From Amblyornis subalaris (Eukaryota; Chordata; Aves; Passeriformes; Ptilonorhynchidae), in assembly GCA_018881555.1 (NCBI GenBank), contig JACAXG010000012.1, positions 10,822,181 to 10,886,180 of the forward strand: a stretch of 64,000 nucleotides of DNA, given 5' to 3'. Below the pieces are notes generated by a model, which did not search any database, was not told the origin of the DNA, and was given only the letters and a program-made list of their open reading frames with translations. Of the stretch, positions 1-12,700 are shown one piece after another. A program made the position numbers and the translations under genes. Positions within the stretch are counted from its first letter, which is position 1, and every line of letters starts with the position of its first letter.

Positions 1-3000
1 TATTTCACTATTACTCAATCATTGCTTGATCGAATACAAGAACTACTGTATGACACATTTGATAAGATACAGGCAAAAATTCAGCAAAAAATGTGGGGTT
101 TTCCCATCACTAATATACATTCCTTTTATTTGAAGAATGATGTACTCCTCCACATTTTTCAATTTGAGAACATTTTGTTTATAAAATATAATTAATCCTT
201 TGCCATTGCCAATTTACTGTTAACAATTAGGCTACAGTAATAGAGAAAATTCTAGTAAATTTACTTATAGAAACTCTCAGAATTTTCCACAAGTAAGTGA
301 CAATTTGCCTTTTTCGATTTTATTACTGTTTAAAGAACTGAATAACAGTTCGATTTTATTACGGTTTAAAGAACTGAACAACAGAATTGCCTTGTACAAT
401 ACAAGGCAAAGTATGGTCTTCAAAGACCGTGAAAGTATTTTACATCACCCAGCGTAACTGTTTACTGCAATTAATTTGAATCACAAAGTTTGATACAAGG
501 TGAAGAGTAATAATTTGCTATACTTGCTGCATTCTTATTAAAGCATCTCATCTTAATCTGTTCTTTTAAGAGTCAGCATAAGCCCCTCACATTCCTCTCC
601 CTACTACTGAACATACTTACTGAACATAGTTAGCAAAAATCAGCATAAGGATTTTTTCCTAGTGCCACTAAAAATGAACTTCAGGGACTCTGTACCACAC
701 TCTGCAAGACACAGATGCATAAATTTAGACTACACACCTTACCAAACTCAATCTCTTATCTGGAGCACACACACAGCTACTCAGTGAAAAAATAGCCAGC
801 TATGGCCATATTACAATGAAAAGGTGTATTTGTATATACATCCTGCTGCAGCTACTGTGTATTTACTGAAGGTATGGTCTGGGAGCAAGAGGACCTTGTT
901 AAGATAATACAATGCCTCTGCTGGACAATTGCCCCAAAACACAGTTCAGAACAGCAATGATGGAAATCTATCCTGTTTATGTACTCTATGAGACACCAAA
1001 TAAACAGAAATATTTTATATTTAGCATAAAAACATAGTATTGCAAGGCTACCACATTATTTGGACTGCAGCCAAGTAGCATTTCTGAAGTTTTAATGTGA
1101 ACTAGTACAATTTAAAACTGTACTTTTAGGCCGAGATACTGTCTTTTATAGACTGATGTTCAGGCCAGCACAAAAAAATGCTTCTACATTCTGCAAACAG
1201 AACCAGACAATATATATGGCCTAAATGATACTGTTTGGATTTCATGGAATGAGGGTACTTATCAGGGTAGTGAAGCCCTGATGAAAAGAGGCCTTCCTTG
1301 ACAGGAATGGATTACAGAAATTGCATAGAGCCTTGAAAAGTAATGTAACCATCATGTGAAACACAGAGTACAATTTTCCACCTGACAGTAAAGCAGCTTT
1401 TCTGGACTGCTCTGTACACGATATGAATGAAGGAGTGCCTGCAGTGCAAAGACAGACTAAGCACACCTGGCTCACTACTCCCCCTTACAGGAACACTCAG
1501 TTGTGGCATTATTACTTATTTTGCAAGATGAATTGAACTCAACTTCTAGCTGTGCAAATGACATACGGCTTCTATCATGAACAACCCTAGAACCAATCAT
1601 CCTGGGATGCAGTGCTACTCAGTCCTATTTAAAATGTAAATCAATATTAACAAAGGCATGACTCAAAAAAACCCATCCACATCAAGAATCACAGTGAGTA
1701 ATGTCTATTGAAAGAGACTAAGTTTATATATTTCTCCTTTGTTTTCCTTTGATATGCCAATCTCAGTACGGCTGCATGCTATTATCACCAATCAGCTAGG
1801 TTAAAAGAGGACCTATTTATAGATATCAAATCACCAGCTGTAAATAATTTCTAATTTACAGTTATCTTTCAGAATTCAAGGTATTATTTTTGTTCATTAA
1901 TAAATCATCACCCTAAAGACCAATTTATGACTGTGGTGCAAGTCAGGTAATCTTGAGATATCTATCTTTATATATAAACTGTGTGACAACACCTGCCTGG
2001 AATACTTGTTGTATTATAGTGGTCTTTACTAGGACTGTGACTAGAAACTATTTCTAAAGCATTTATAACCTACATGCAGAAACACTGCACAAAGTCTCTG
2101 CTGATTATATGTACAATTTTATGCAAATTCTGCATAAAACTTCTTTCGTACATTCTTAATCTGAAGAGCATTGTATCTCACATATGCATTTTATCTTATC
2201 TAACCACAACTTAGATTGATTAATGACTTTCAGACATGATCAGTTATACATTAACTCCCAGGATTAGGCAGACTGTATCTCAATTCTTGATTGGTTTCGC
2301 TACCTAATATCGGTGACTTCAGAACTATGTGTCTTTATCACTTAAGCACCAAATTGAATGCTTACAGAATACAATTTTCTCTACTGCTTAACAGTCCAGA
2401 AACTCTCTCTCGAGCCTTAACTCCTCTGTTTATATTCCACATTTTGTATAGACATGATTCTTTAATACTGACATGTGACTCTCAACACAGAACAAAAAGA
2501 GGAGCAGGGTTCTACAGCAAACTTCATGAGGCTACAAAAAAGGTGAGAGCCAGATGAGAATGAAGCTCCTGGGTCAACAGCTGAGAGAGAAAAGACAACA
2601 GCTGAGTCATTCCTCCTCTGCAGCAACGCAAAAAGCAGCCAGGAAACAGAAAGAGAGAATATGAGGCAGCACAATGTGATAGAAGATGAGAACGTTTCCA
2701 GTGTAATGAATCATGTCCCCCAGCACGGGTACAACACCCTACGTGCAATTCCAACATCCCCTTCTTATAAGCTTTTGAGACTGACATCAGCAAACCATCA
2801 TCTTCCAAGTCTTTCATCCTGCTTTCCAGCTTTCTGGGTATTAAAACCTGTACAGACTTCGGATTATCACAAGAGGTAACAAAACAAAAGTGACTTCAAA
2901 CAACTATTTTTGAACTTCTTTACTCCTCGGATTTTTATTACATCCAGAACGCCTGGAGAAATGGCACTGATTCAATAGCGCATAAAATACTATGAATAGG

Positions 3001-5860
3001 TGGACTGACACAATGCATACCTTTCTTTCCTTTAGGAGCTTACAACGTATGCACGATATGACTTCCAGCATTTCAATCAGTTTTTGAAATTTAGGGGAAA
3101 AAATGGTTTTATTAGCTTTGCCTAATTAGTACATATTTCCTTACCAGATAAGGTGTATTTCAAGTAATATCTCCGTTGCAGTTTAATAATGACCCAAGAA
3201 CAATCCAAATTCTTCCTGCATCAAGTGTTACTTCAGGCCTTTATCAGCAAGATAAAATTACTAGTTTCATTTGAGATAACTTCAGTAGCCCACCCCCAAA
3301 GCTGAATACTTTTTGCATGATAAAATTGTTTTAAATAATTGCTCTCTAAATTAAGTTGGACTCCCACAGAAAGACAGGAAGTTACACTGATTTTCTTCAC
3401 ATTGGAATAGAAATTGCTTCCTGAAAGGCATAAATTCTCAATATTCACAGAACTCACCCTGCACCTAAAGCTCAATCCTGTGAATAGCACACCTGCCCAA
3501 GGAACAGAACTGCCATTAAACTTTCGTCCTCTGAAACTTCTAGTGGTATTTTTAAATGTGTTACAGAAGTCAAGATACTTTCATCTGACAATTCTGAAAA
3601 CATGCTAGAACAGCCTATGCAATAGCCAATGTCCCAACAGCCGAGAGTCAAACTTGTGAAGAACACAGAATGAGGTTTTCTTCTTGTTCTGTCTGGTATC
3701 ATTTTCATTGTTGACACATGCAGTTCTGTCTGTCCATCCATTATACTGTACAACAGTTTGTCCAGGTGCCATCTTTCCACCAAGTTTCAGGTCAGTTAAG
3801 GACTGAATCGTAACTTAAGAGAAAAACTTCATGAGGTTTAACTTTTAAGCAGCTTGTGTAATTTCAATCAGTAATTCCATCTGATGAAAACATATCAATG
3901 TTGCCAAATTGATTTACCTTATCACTGATTTATCAAGTGCCCATCATAAGTTCAAAACAAACTTCCACTTCTGCAAGAACTGTGACAGAGACAGGAATAA
4001 GTCTTTACAATAGGCACAACCATGATCAAAAGACATTGAAACGGGATGGCCAAGGCAAACAAGTCCAAACACATTTCCTCTGGGACCATATACACACAAG
4101 CCTGAAGTCCATGTGATCTGGGCACTACTTAAAAAGGTATCTTCATACTTCAATCAGCCACTGCTTTGCATAAAATGTATTATGAATAGAAACAGTAAAT
4201 TACAGTTGCTTGACTTAGTGAAGACCATGAAGGAAATCTATGCCAAGTTGAATATATTAATTTTACCATAGGTANACATTTATCTCACATGTGGAAGTCA
4301 AAGTAATGATGGCCAGCATGTGCTTTTTCACATCAAGTCAACTTTCTAGAACACACCTTAGTTATCCTGATGATCCAATTTCGAGTATTTTCTTGCAATG
4401 GGAAAAACCTATGTTAAGACCAAGCTTGTGAACATATTTCAACAACTTTAAACCACAACTTTGCTGTAATTGCACATTTTATGACTGACTAGATACATGC
4501 TGCAAACTTAGTACCCAGTTTTTATTTAAGCCAACCTGGAAAGCACAAAGACCTACACAAATATTAACTGGAAAAAACCTCATCATTTTGGAGAAATTAT
4601 TTTTCTGTAGCCACAATCTCCAGTCATATTGCCTATTCCAGGTAGGTAATTGTGTACACTTCCCTCTACACCCACCCACAGACACTTACATACATGCCCA
4701 CATGCAACTACCACCATTTCTCTCATTAAACATACACACTTAATTCATGGTCTATCTATATATACAGGCCCTATTCTCCTTTAGAAATAGATTGCATGGC
4801 TGCTTACTTTTTTTCTCACAAATCTGAGTTGAAAGCAATTTAAAATAAAAGTGCTGCAGGACACCACCACCAATTCATCTTAACCATTATTTTAGAACAA
4901 AAATTTAGCTGGAAAAGTCTATAGTGACACTGGTCAATGTTCCTGGGAACCACAGAGCTTTTTCATGTTATTTTCTTGCATTATCATGCGAGAGCAATAG
5001 CCTGTAGAGTAACCATTAATGCATCTAATTCCCATTTTGGAGTCGCATAGCATACCTCAGTGCAGTCCACACCGGATGCCTACTCCCCCCCCACATCTAA
5101 AGCATGGTCTTCAGCGAAGGAAATCAGAGTGCGTTGCCTGTTAAAACCGAATTTAAAACACCTAATACAATAACTGTTTCGTACAGAAGTAGCTCTCTAT
5201 TTTCATGTCGCTGTGGCAGTTACTACCGTCCAAAGGGATACAAGAACATACCCGTTCGAACACGTCAGGAATTACTTTTGTTAACTAGATGACAACCGCT
5301 TCCACTCCTCTGAAAACTAACCAGGTCTTCCAGCGTGCATTTCTCAGTCCTGTATCAGCCTTGAGGTTATCACACGTTCCCTTGGTGTTATGGTACAAGA
5401 TCTTACCTTAACAAAAAAACACATGATGATTGCTACTTACAGACATGCAGGGTTCAGCAGGCTAGAAATCACAAGTATTTCTACTCGGGCAACTCTTGCT
5501 CAGAGAATTTTAAAGAGCTAGCAGGCATGAACACTTCGACAGAGTGCCCCAAAAACGACAAAGATGACTTAAGATTTTAAAGAGTAATTTTATTCGGAAG
5601 CTTCCACGGTAAGTGTATGTTTCCACGGGACACAGCATAAGCAGCAGAAATGGTTAAGAACAGAAAATCGATTCTTTTAGTTCGTCATTTCTGTATCCAT
5701 ATAGCACAGCGACAAAGCCTCCTGACCCTTCCTCTCTCACCCGTTTAAAGTTATGTGCAGGTTACAGCAGGAGCGCTCTCCCCGCAGTTGTTTAACTCTA
5801 AATCCCAGCTCCAAGCCCTGCAAGGTTTAATCGCGTGGCTTGTTCATCCTCCCCAACCAC
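1..5860. other. AT-rich non-coding DNA, probable intron 1 of a minus-strand gene
   Basis: No supportable coding exon is seen here. The open frames are short, overlap on both strands and resemble no protein I recognise. Because a minus-strand first exon with a donor site lies at 6253, this stretch would be the beginning of that gene's first intron, running off the left edge. It contains a 36-bp imperfect tandem duplication at 313-384 and an unresolved base at 4275. Base composition becomes more CpG-rich from about 4980 towards the island. The intron assignment is an inference and depends on the first-exon call. Confidence 0.4.
313..384. repeat. 36-bp tandem duplication, two copies
   Basis: Copy 1 is 313-348 and copy 2 is 349-384, directly abutting. 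Each begins TTCGATTTTATTAC and ends with ACAG. The two copies differ at only two positions (actgttt/acggttt and aataac/aacaac), so the duplication is fairly recent. There is no coding context. Confidence 0.9.
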
Positions 5861-5985
5861 GGCAGCGCCCCCAATACCGCAGAGAAATGCGAGGATCCCT
5901 GGCGGACCCGGCACGGCAGCTCCCGCTCCGCACACCGCGCAGCGCCCGCGCCAGGCCCGCTCCTTCCACCCGCACCCGCGGCCTC

Positions 5986-5991
5986 CACGTG
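5986..5991. promoter_or_regulatory. E-box CACGTG
   Basis: A palindromic canonical E-box lies near the intronic edge of the CpG island. bHLH-zip factors such as USF and MYC/MAX bind this hexamer. It falls in putative intron 1, about 260 bp after the splice donor. Occupancy is not shown by sequence. Confidence 0.35.
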
Positions 5992-6252
5992 GCCGCACCG
6001 AGGGCGACCGACTTCGGCAGGGGCGGGACGAGCCCAAACCCGCGCTCCCGGCAGGAAGGGTGCGACAGGGAAGTGGGAGCACGGGCGCCGGGGAGCTCCG
6101 TGCGGCTCCAACCTGCCGGGCTACGGGGCCCCGCCGCGCCCCCCGACCCCCGCCGCCCCCCTTTCTCTCTCCGCCCGAGCAGCCAGGGCGGCCGCGGCCC
6201 CGCCGCCACGGCCCGGACCCCCGTTCCGGGCGCGGGGGCGGGGAGGATTTAC

Positions 6253-6261
6253 CTGCCGCAT
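6253..6261 (-). CDS. Candidate first coding segment (Met-Arg-Gln), partial
   Basis: On the minus strand ATG CGG CAG is followed immediately by GTAAAT, a good splice donor in the CAG|GTAAAT context (donor GT at 6252-6251). The ATG has A at -3 (ACCATG), a good Kozak context. The leader is GC-rich and a TATA box lies 362 bp upstream. The gene would thus begin with a three-codon first coding segment ending in phase 0; all later exons lie beyond position 1 on the minus strand. Many vertebrate genes have such minimal first coding exons, so the product cannot be named from three residues. Alternatively exon 1 is entirely non-coding and translation starts further downstream. An upstream ATG at 6470 in another frame also complicates the assignment. 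Confidence 0.4.
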
Positions 6262-6598
6262 GGTCGCCTCGCGAGCGGGAGGAAGAAAGGGGGTGGGGGG
6301 ATGCGCCAGGGCCGCGGCGGCGCCTCGTGCTCCGCCGCCTCGGGGGGAGCCCGGGCGCGGCCCCCCCGCCCGCCGCCTCCCGGCCCCCCGCGCCCACCCC
6401 GCGGACCCGGGCCCCGCCGCCACGTGATGAGGCGGCCGCACCGCCGCGCGCCCCTCTCGCCGCTCCGCATCGCGGGCACGGTGGTGTCCGCTGCCGCCGC
6501 TCGGTCCCCGCTGCGGCTCCTCGCCCGCACCGCCGCCCCCCCGCCCCGGCGCGGCCCGGGCCGGCCGCCACCCGCTCCGCGGCGCCGGGCGGCTGTGG
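6262..6598 (-). other. Predicted 5' UTR of the minus-strand gene (exon 1)
   Basis: This interval lies between the transcription start expected about 30 bp downstream of the TATA box (near 6598) and the candidate ATG. It is extremely GC-rich with no homology to a known coding sequence. It contains one upstream ATG (6470-6468), whose frame (MRSGERG...) stays open through the donor and would stop inside the intron if unspliced. The exact 5' end is inferred from TATA spacing only. Confidence 0.4.
6421..6426. promoter_or_regulatory. E-box CACGTG, within the 5' UTR
   Basis: A perfect CACGTG flanked as CCACGTGATG reads TCACGTGG on the minus strand, the preferred form for USF, TFE3 and TFEB type bHLH-zip proteins. 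It sits about 170 bp downstream of the predicted start, a common position for such sites in CpG-island promoters. Confidence 0.4.
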
Positions 6599-6608
6599 GG
6601 GAGGGCAT

Positions 6609-6617
6609 GTAAACAAA
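6609..6617 (-). promoter_or_regulatory. Forkhead-type motif next to the core promoter
   Basis: The plus strand reads TGTAAACAA, so the minus strand reads TTGTTTACA, matching the forkhead consensus TGTTTAC. It lies between the TATA box and the predicted start. AT-rich islets like this stand out inside a GC-rich island, but a single motif match is weak evidence. Confidence 0.3.
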
Positions 6618-6622
6618 TGGGG

Positions 6623-6629
6623 TTTTATA
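6623..6629 (-). promoter_or_regulatory. TATA box
   Basis: The minus strand reads GTAGCTATAAAACCCC, a textbook TATAAAA flanked by GC-rich DNA. It predicts a start about 30 bp downstream, near 6598, and orients the promoter to transcribe leftward. A consensus TATA box inside an otherwise GC-rich island is unlikely by chance. The plus-strand reading (TTTTATA) has no comparable core context. Confidence 0.6.
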
Positions 6630-6782
6630 GCTACCTCACTCGAGTGCCGTGTGCATCTCCCTCTCCGCTCGGTACCAAACCGCCGCGGCGCCTCCTCCTC
6701 CTCCCGCCGCTCCGCCGGCGCTATTCACAGACCCGGCTACGCCGCGCTCGCCCTGCACACGCGGCCCCGCAGCCCGCGCTGC

Positions 6783-6787
6783 CCAAT
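6783..6787 (+). promoter_or_regulatory. CCAAT box with adjoining NRF1-like half site
   Basis: CCAAT is followed directly by GCGCAG (GCCCAATGCGCAGCC). It lies about 155 bp upstream of the TATA box in the opposite orientation, within the range where NF-Y sites work in either direction. The TGCGCA part resembles half of an NRF1 site. Motif evidence only. Confidence 0.35.
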
Positions 6788-9700
6788 GCGCAGCCATTTC
6801 CTCCAGCGCTACGAAAGTGGCGTAGCGGCCCTGCCCGCCCGCCCCTCGCTGCGGCGGCCGGCGCGCACGGCCCGGCAATGGCCGCGGGGCGCGGGCAGCG
6901 CAGGAGGGAGCCCCGGGGGAGCGGCGCCGCCGGCCGTGCCCCGGCTGAGGGAGGCCGGGCTGGGCCGCTCGGGGGATCCGGGCCCGCGGGGCCGGGCCTG
7001 GGCTCTCGCCTCTGCAGCCGCCTGCGGAGAGGGTCCGTCAGCATTAACCGGGCGGTTCGTACCTTCGCAGCGAGGCCCAGATGCATATTAACCCCCATTT
7101 ACTTAACTCCAGAAACTCCTGTCAGGCTTACTCATGAAACCAAAGCCTGTTCAGACGATAAATATCTCCCCACTCCTCGTCACGACATACTTCATTCCTA
7201 GACAGCGACTACAGAGCTAAATAAAGCCCCCAAAACAACCAAAACCTTGTGTAAATCAAAACCCTCGCAACACTGAGGATTAGAGGACATTTTGATGTAT
7301 AACATAAGACCTACAATATAACGGACTCTTTGACAACCTATTTTAAAATAGACTAGCATGTTTTGTAATGGTTATTTATAGAAAGCACGTTGAAAGGCTG
7401 AAGTGCAGTTATTGGAGCATTTCAAGTAAGTTTTAGGCTGTTTCATTTTTCCCTGAAATTTGCATACAATTTTCACCACATTTTCCTCCAAAAATAACGT
7501 GTTTCCACAGCAGGCTTAAATCTAGAAGCAAACCAACCTTCCCTCTGTTTGTTAAGGAGGCACACATTTTTCTTTCAGACTCCTATTACTGAATTGACCC
7601 AACCTAATTATTTCTAAAAATGTTCCTCTGTTAAACGGGGTGATTCACACCAGCCCTACCTTAAGTCTGGCCTGGCAGAACCAGAATCCAATCCTATCCT
7701 AGTCCTGTCTGAAATCCAAGCCATACCCCATGGTTATCCACCTCAATAGCCTCCCAAAGTTATGTGATTTTTGCTTGGTGATGTGTAAAGGATCACTAGT
7801 GTTTGTTTGGAAACGAAAAGAAAATTGTTATCTCTAAGAATCCAAAACCTACGTAAGCATTAAACTGAAGTCACAGTGCAAAAGAAAGCCAGAGTAAACT
7901 TTTCTAGATAAGATAAATATTCATTCTAATGCAGATACTACAGCAAACAGACAAAGACGTATAGACCTTTCAAACAGTTCAGGGCCTAAGACCACATCAG
8001 CTGGTGTGTTACACTAGACCAATTTTTTGGTTTGTGATGCTGAATCTTCTGAACTTTTCCAATTATTCGTTTTTTCCCATCATTTTCATGTCTCAGTGAC
8101 AGAATTTCTAATTTCAAATCTCTTCCAACAGATTTTGAGGGAAAACATGACATGACCCCTCCCTCATTTTTTTCCATATGTCTTACCAAATCCATTGCAT
8201 AGAATAACAAACCATACTAATCCAAAGTCAGTAGCTTACATCAACTCTTAGGGGCTGTTATAAAGTGACTGTGAGGTTATATACCAAACCGTTGCACCAG
8301 ATCATCTGTACATTGATTTGAATGGTTTTTACCTTGAAGCAGGTCCTTTATCTCTCAGAATTTTAGCACAACAAATAAAATATAGATCTGATTATGACAT
8401 TGGTTATTAGAAATCTACCACAATACCCACTGTTGATACATGAGTGATTTGTATTGATGTTTGGTCTAGAAATAGATCCACTGAGTGGGAAAATAAAATT
8501 TAAAAAAAAAAAAAATTGTATATTTCCCCATCAGAGTGAATTGTACTCAGTAATAAAATAGAGCATATGGGGTTTGTTGGCTTTTCTGAGTAAAATTAAA
8601 ATAATGTAAAATCTCCTTAAAAAAATAAGGGACTCTAGCAAAAGCACTGCAATGGATGAATTGAAATGCCTATGTTTAATTCAATAAAGTAATTTAAAAT
8701 TTCAGTCTTGATTGATTTTGTACTAATTTTACTGTATTTAGAAAACTTGGGAAATTTAGGTAGGTGAGTAAGGAAGCTTCTTTGAAGGCAACATTGCGTT
8801 ATTGTGAAGGTACTAATGCTATAGAGGTGCTTTCCAGACTCACCCAACCAAAGTGTACCAATAAATAGATCTCTCTGTTGGTGGGTTCTCCTCCCCTCCA
8901 GCTGTTACCCACTTTAACATGTATCTGTTCATTCTAAATGCAGAAGGGACCGTTAGTAGGCCTGCTGGCACTCTGAGTATCCTTTCCTGGTAACAAATGA
9001 GTCGTTTGAGTTAGGTTAGAACCTCCCCCGTCAGTCTGCTCATGGCTTTCGCATAATACATTGAATTGAAAAGCCTGTTTGTATCTAGACTATCTTCCCT
9101 GTAGTTGTACATTGTATCTTGCATTTAGGTTTCTTCTCAGTAGTTTTAACCATGCGTTTTAGTACAAGAACTGCCTGCACGTAAGTATTTGAAGAAAAGA
9201 AAGTAAGATGTTCTATAACATAGGTTCAGGAACCCAAACCAAAAATTATTAGATCAGGCATTTACTATGAAGAAAAGCTGAGCTATGTGCTTCCCTGTAA
9301 AGCCCGTGGAGCAACTTTCTGTGCTGCGGGGAAGCTGGTACAGCAGAGCAGGGCAGCCAGCACTGCAAGAGTGCTGAGAGCTTGAGAAAGTACAAATGTA
9401 TGCAACAAATCCAGACTGACTTTTCAAGCTTCAAAAATAATGATATGTTATGATACTTTTAGAACAGAACTGGTTTTTTTCCCTCTCCTCTCACACGGCA
9501 CTTCGTTGCTGAGTAAGGCTACATGGTACACGCTCATATGTTGGGCTTACAAAGTAATGTAGCAGGACTTGGGATATAATGCTGCAAAAACAGATTGTAG
9601 CTTCTATCAGGACTTGCCACAAGCTGAGGTCTTGTCTAGCGGCACATCTCCAGCTCCAGTACAATGCTACAACCTCTTTCCAGTGCCCTAAGATCCTGAT

Positions 9701-12700
9701 GCATTTGCTCAGCAGATCTCACCTGAGGTCAGCTGGCAGTGTTGGTACAGCAGAAGATAAAGTAAGAGGGAGGATATGGAATTGTGCTTCAGCTGGAAGA
9801 TGCAGGCCTAGAGAGGAGATAGATGTGTGACATTTGAGAGAGTTTGACACATCTCACACACGGATTTCTTGTCTTCCCTTGCAACAACCCAATTGCATGT
9901 AAGGGCGTAGAAGGTTAACACAGATATGTACAGAAAAAAAAGGAGTTTGTTTAGACAAACTATGGAAAAAAAACAACCCAAAAAGCCCAACCAAAACCCA
10001 AAGCTACCCGGTTCATAATTCTGTACACAGGTTTAGTTCTTATATCCTGATACTGCCTCTGACTGTAAACAGAAGTAAGTGTATTCCTTGGAGAATGGGA
10101 ACAATAATATTGGAAAATATTTCAACTGGGAGAAATTAATTTAGAAAGCTGGTAGTTAAAGGTGTACAAATCTTCTGTTACATAAGTGGGAGAAAAATAT
10201 CACTACTTGTTGCCAAAATGAAGTTTTGTACCCCTCTGGCAAATTCACCTTTCTTGGCTGAAGAACCCAACTTAATTTTCTTACTGTTGAAATATTGATG
10301 TTTCGTGAAAAAGCCAAGATAATGGTTTGAAACATCAACTTCCTCCTTTTATTTTAAATCATCTTGCCCAAGCTTTAATCCAAATTTAAGGCAGTTTGAA
10401 TGCTAACACAGCTGGGTTTGTGGTATTTTCTTTCCTGTTCTTTAAAACATTTTACCTAGCTTCTGTCCCTACTTTTCATTCATTTTGAGAGCCTGAGACA
10501 AAGTCAGAAATGCTATTTCTTACATAGCAATGACTAACAAGTATTATTCAGTTTGCTAAAGAAATTCAGTGGTATAATTAACCTTGAGGAGAGAATGACT
10601 GACAGGGCACAGCTATTGTCAGGGCAGACTTGCCAAGCAGAAGGATTTTACCTCAGGAGTGAAAGAGCTTTACTACAGGAAGCTTTGCTCAGAAGTATAG
10701 TAACAAGAGCTGCTGAAGTGAAATATCAGGGAATCATATAAAGATCATAATTTCCTAATCTGTATCTCAAATATGACCTGGTGGCAGTCGTCTCTTTGCT
10801 CTGAATTTACTGATGTAGTTTCTATATAGCCATCTCTGGTGAGCTGTGTTGTACAGATTCACTTGTACTTTCACTGTTCGGCAGTTTGATACGTGCTCAT
10901 TCCCAGGCATTGAGATTGGTGCTGAAGCAGCAGAGACTTTGCTTATGGCAAGGACGGGAGCAAAGTGTTTAAGCACCAGGATGAATGTAAACAAGCAGGT
11001 AGTGATTCTGTGATTAAAGCTTGTGTTTGGAAATAGGCAGTCATGTCCTCTGGGGGATTTCACTGCCTCAGGACTACTTGGTTTGTTTGCAGCGAATTTA
11101 AAGTCCAAGTTTATTTAACTCCAAGGCCGTATATAAAAATGGTACTTTTAATAGAGACTACATAAGCTTTTTTTTCAACTTCCTGCCAAACTGGGTGCTC
11201 TTGTTTAAGCCTTTGCTTGGCAGGTTTCTATAGCTAGTTCTAATTGGCTTCAACTGTGTGAATTCCAATGATAATTCAGAGTAGATTGGGCTAGTTTTGC
11301 ATGAACTAGTAAGTATAATTTGAAAGTTACTTTAATCATAAGATGGGGAAAAAGGGAAATCCATCTGAGCTTTTTTGTTTTGTTTCTTAAAAGAATTCTT
11401 ACCCTTCTTCTCTAAGAAAGACATGTAGATGTCCTCTGTTCAGACAATGTATAAAGATGTATGAGCATTTGTGTGAGTTTTGAAGCAAAAGAATCAATGC
11501 CAATGACACTCCGCTTAATTTTAAATATGATACTAGTGTAAATACTGACGGGAAGTTAGTTTTAACAGAAACCCATGGTTTTTTTATTTATTTATTTTTT
11601 AACATGCCGAAACAAGACACAGGTTTTAAAGATCTTTGTTTTAGAAGTTTTTGAGTTGGTGTCTTGGTGGGGAAGGGCTGGGCTTTTTTNTTTTGTTTTT
11701 AAACATGGGCTGACATTTTTAGTGAAAAAATATAAACTCTTTTTCATGGGCTCTGGAGTTAAGGTTACATAAACATTAAAGGACATAAACAGAAGGGTGT
11801 GATGCTGCAGCAGCAACTGGAGTGTTTGGTGCGCTCAAAGATTCTGCAATTTGGAAAAAAGCCAATACGACTCATTGGGCTAATTTTGCAAAGCTGGCAA
11901 ACACCAGTATGCTTATCCATAGGAAAACTCTTGCTGGGAAACGTCACTTTATTAAATTACTCTCCCTTTGCTTGGTTATTATTTGTTTTAAACATAACTT
12001 TCTAGTCCTGCTCTCTAAAGCAGTCAAAAGCCCTTTCCTTGGATCTGAGACAGGCAGGATTTGCTGGTTGGAGGGCTGGGATAAAATGTGCAGTGGAAGA
12101 TATTAGAAAGCAAGGACAGTGTGTCACAGCCTTCTTCCTCTCTTGCAGACTCACATTTATTTATTTTTCTCCCTTCCTTCCTGCCTGCTGAAAACACCTG
12201 TTTGCTTGTGGCATCTTCTCTGTACGCAGTGGTTGCAAAAAGGTATCATCTTTACCAAAGGATACGGTGGGAGGGAAAGGCCAGTCAGCTGCTTCCCGGG
12301 GAAGCATGCAGCACATGCCTGGGGAGAGATTGCTGAGCACAAAGAACTTACGGTCGTATTCTCAGAAGAGCTCTGTATCAATAAATGTGGATATTATCTG
12401 CTGGAGCCAGGCAGGGTTCAAAACATTAAACAAAGCTGTGCTAGCTGGCTGGGTGGGGGAGAAATTCCTCTAAAGGCTTTCACTTGTAAAAGCAAATGAC
12501 TGACTTCAAAACTGACCCAGCTGTCCAAANAGGAAATATTGACTTTAATGTAATCTCTTTACAAGCTGAAGAATTTTTTACACCCTCTTCTCAAACAGAA
12601 TGGAAAAAATTTAATGAGACTGTCCCTGACATTATTTGAAGGAATCAATGAGCAGCTTAAAATAAGAAAACAAAGGTCAGCATGGGGTTTTTTTGTCAAT

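Larger units (their letters stand above)
5860..7060 (-). promoter_or_regulatory. CpG island promoter
   Basis: This is the only strongly GC-rich, CpG-dense interval in the window, with abrupt borders to AT-rich DNA on both sides. CpG islands of about 1 kb mark vertebrate promoters. The core elements inside it (TATA box at 6623-6629, start codon and donor at 6251-6261) all read on the minus strand. The island extends about 430 bp upstream of the TATA box, so a divergent plus-strand transcript is possible, but no plus-strand exon structure is evident. The long overlapping open frames in all directions here are expected from stop-poor GC-rich DNA and are not called as proteins. Confidence 0.9.

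Noticed and set aside
2462..2600. Minus-strand acceptor-like site (TTTTCTCTCTCAG) before an open segment
   Set aside because: Considered as exon 2 of the minus-strand gene. No good donor follows, and the translation is Ser/Cys-rich without known homology.
5560..5615. Plus-strand donor-like GGTAAGTG at 5608-5615
   Set aside because: No convincing acceptor or open exon upstream, and it reads opposite to the gene inferred here.
5755..7201. Long overlapping open frames in the CpG island, up to 418 codons
   Set aside because: They occur in all phases on both strands, are Pro/Arg/Gly/Ala-rich, overlap one another and match no family. Stop-poor GC-rich DNA explains them.
10767..11108. 113-codon minus-strand frame
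   Set aside because: No known motif, no splice context and no supporting neighbours.
12119..12499. 126-codon plus-strand frame
   Set aside because: Overlaps other open frames in both strands over the same interval, with no recognisable domain.
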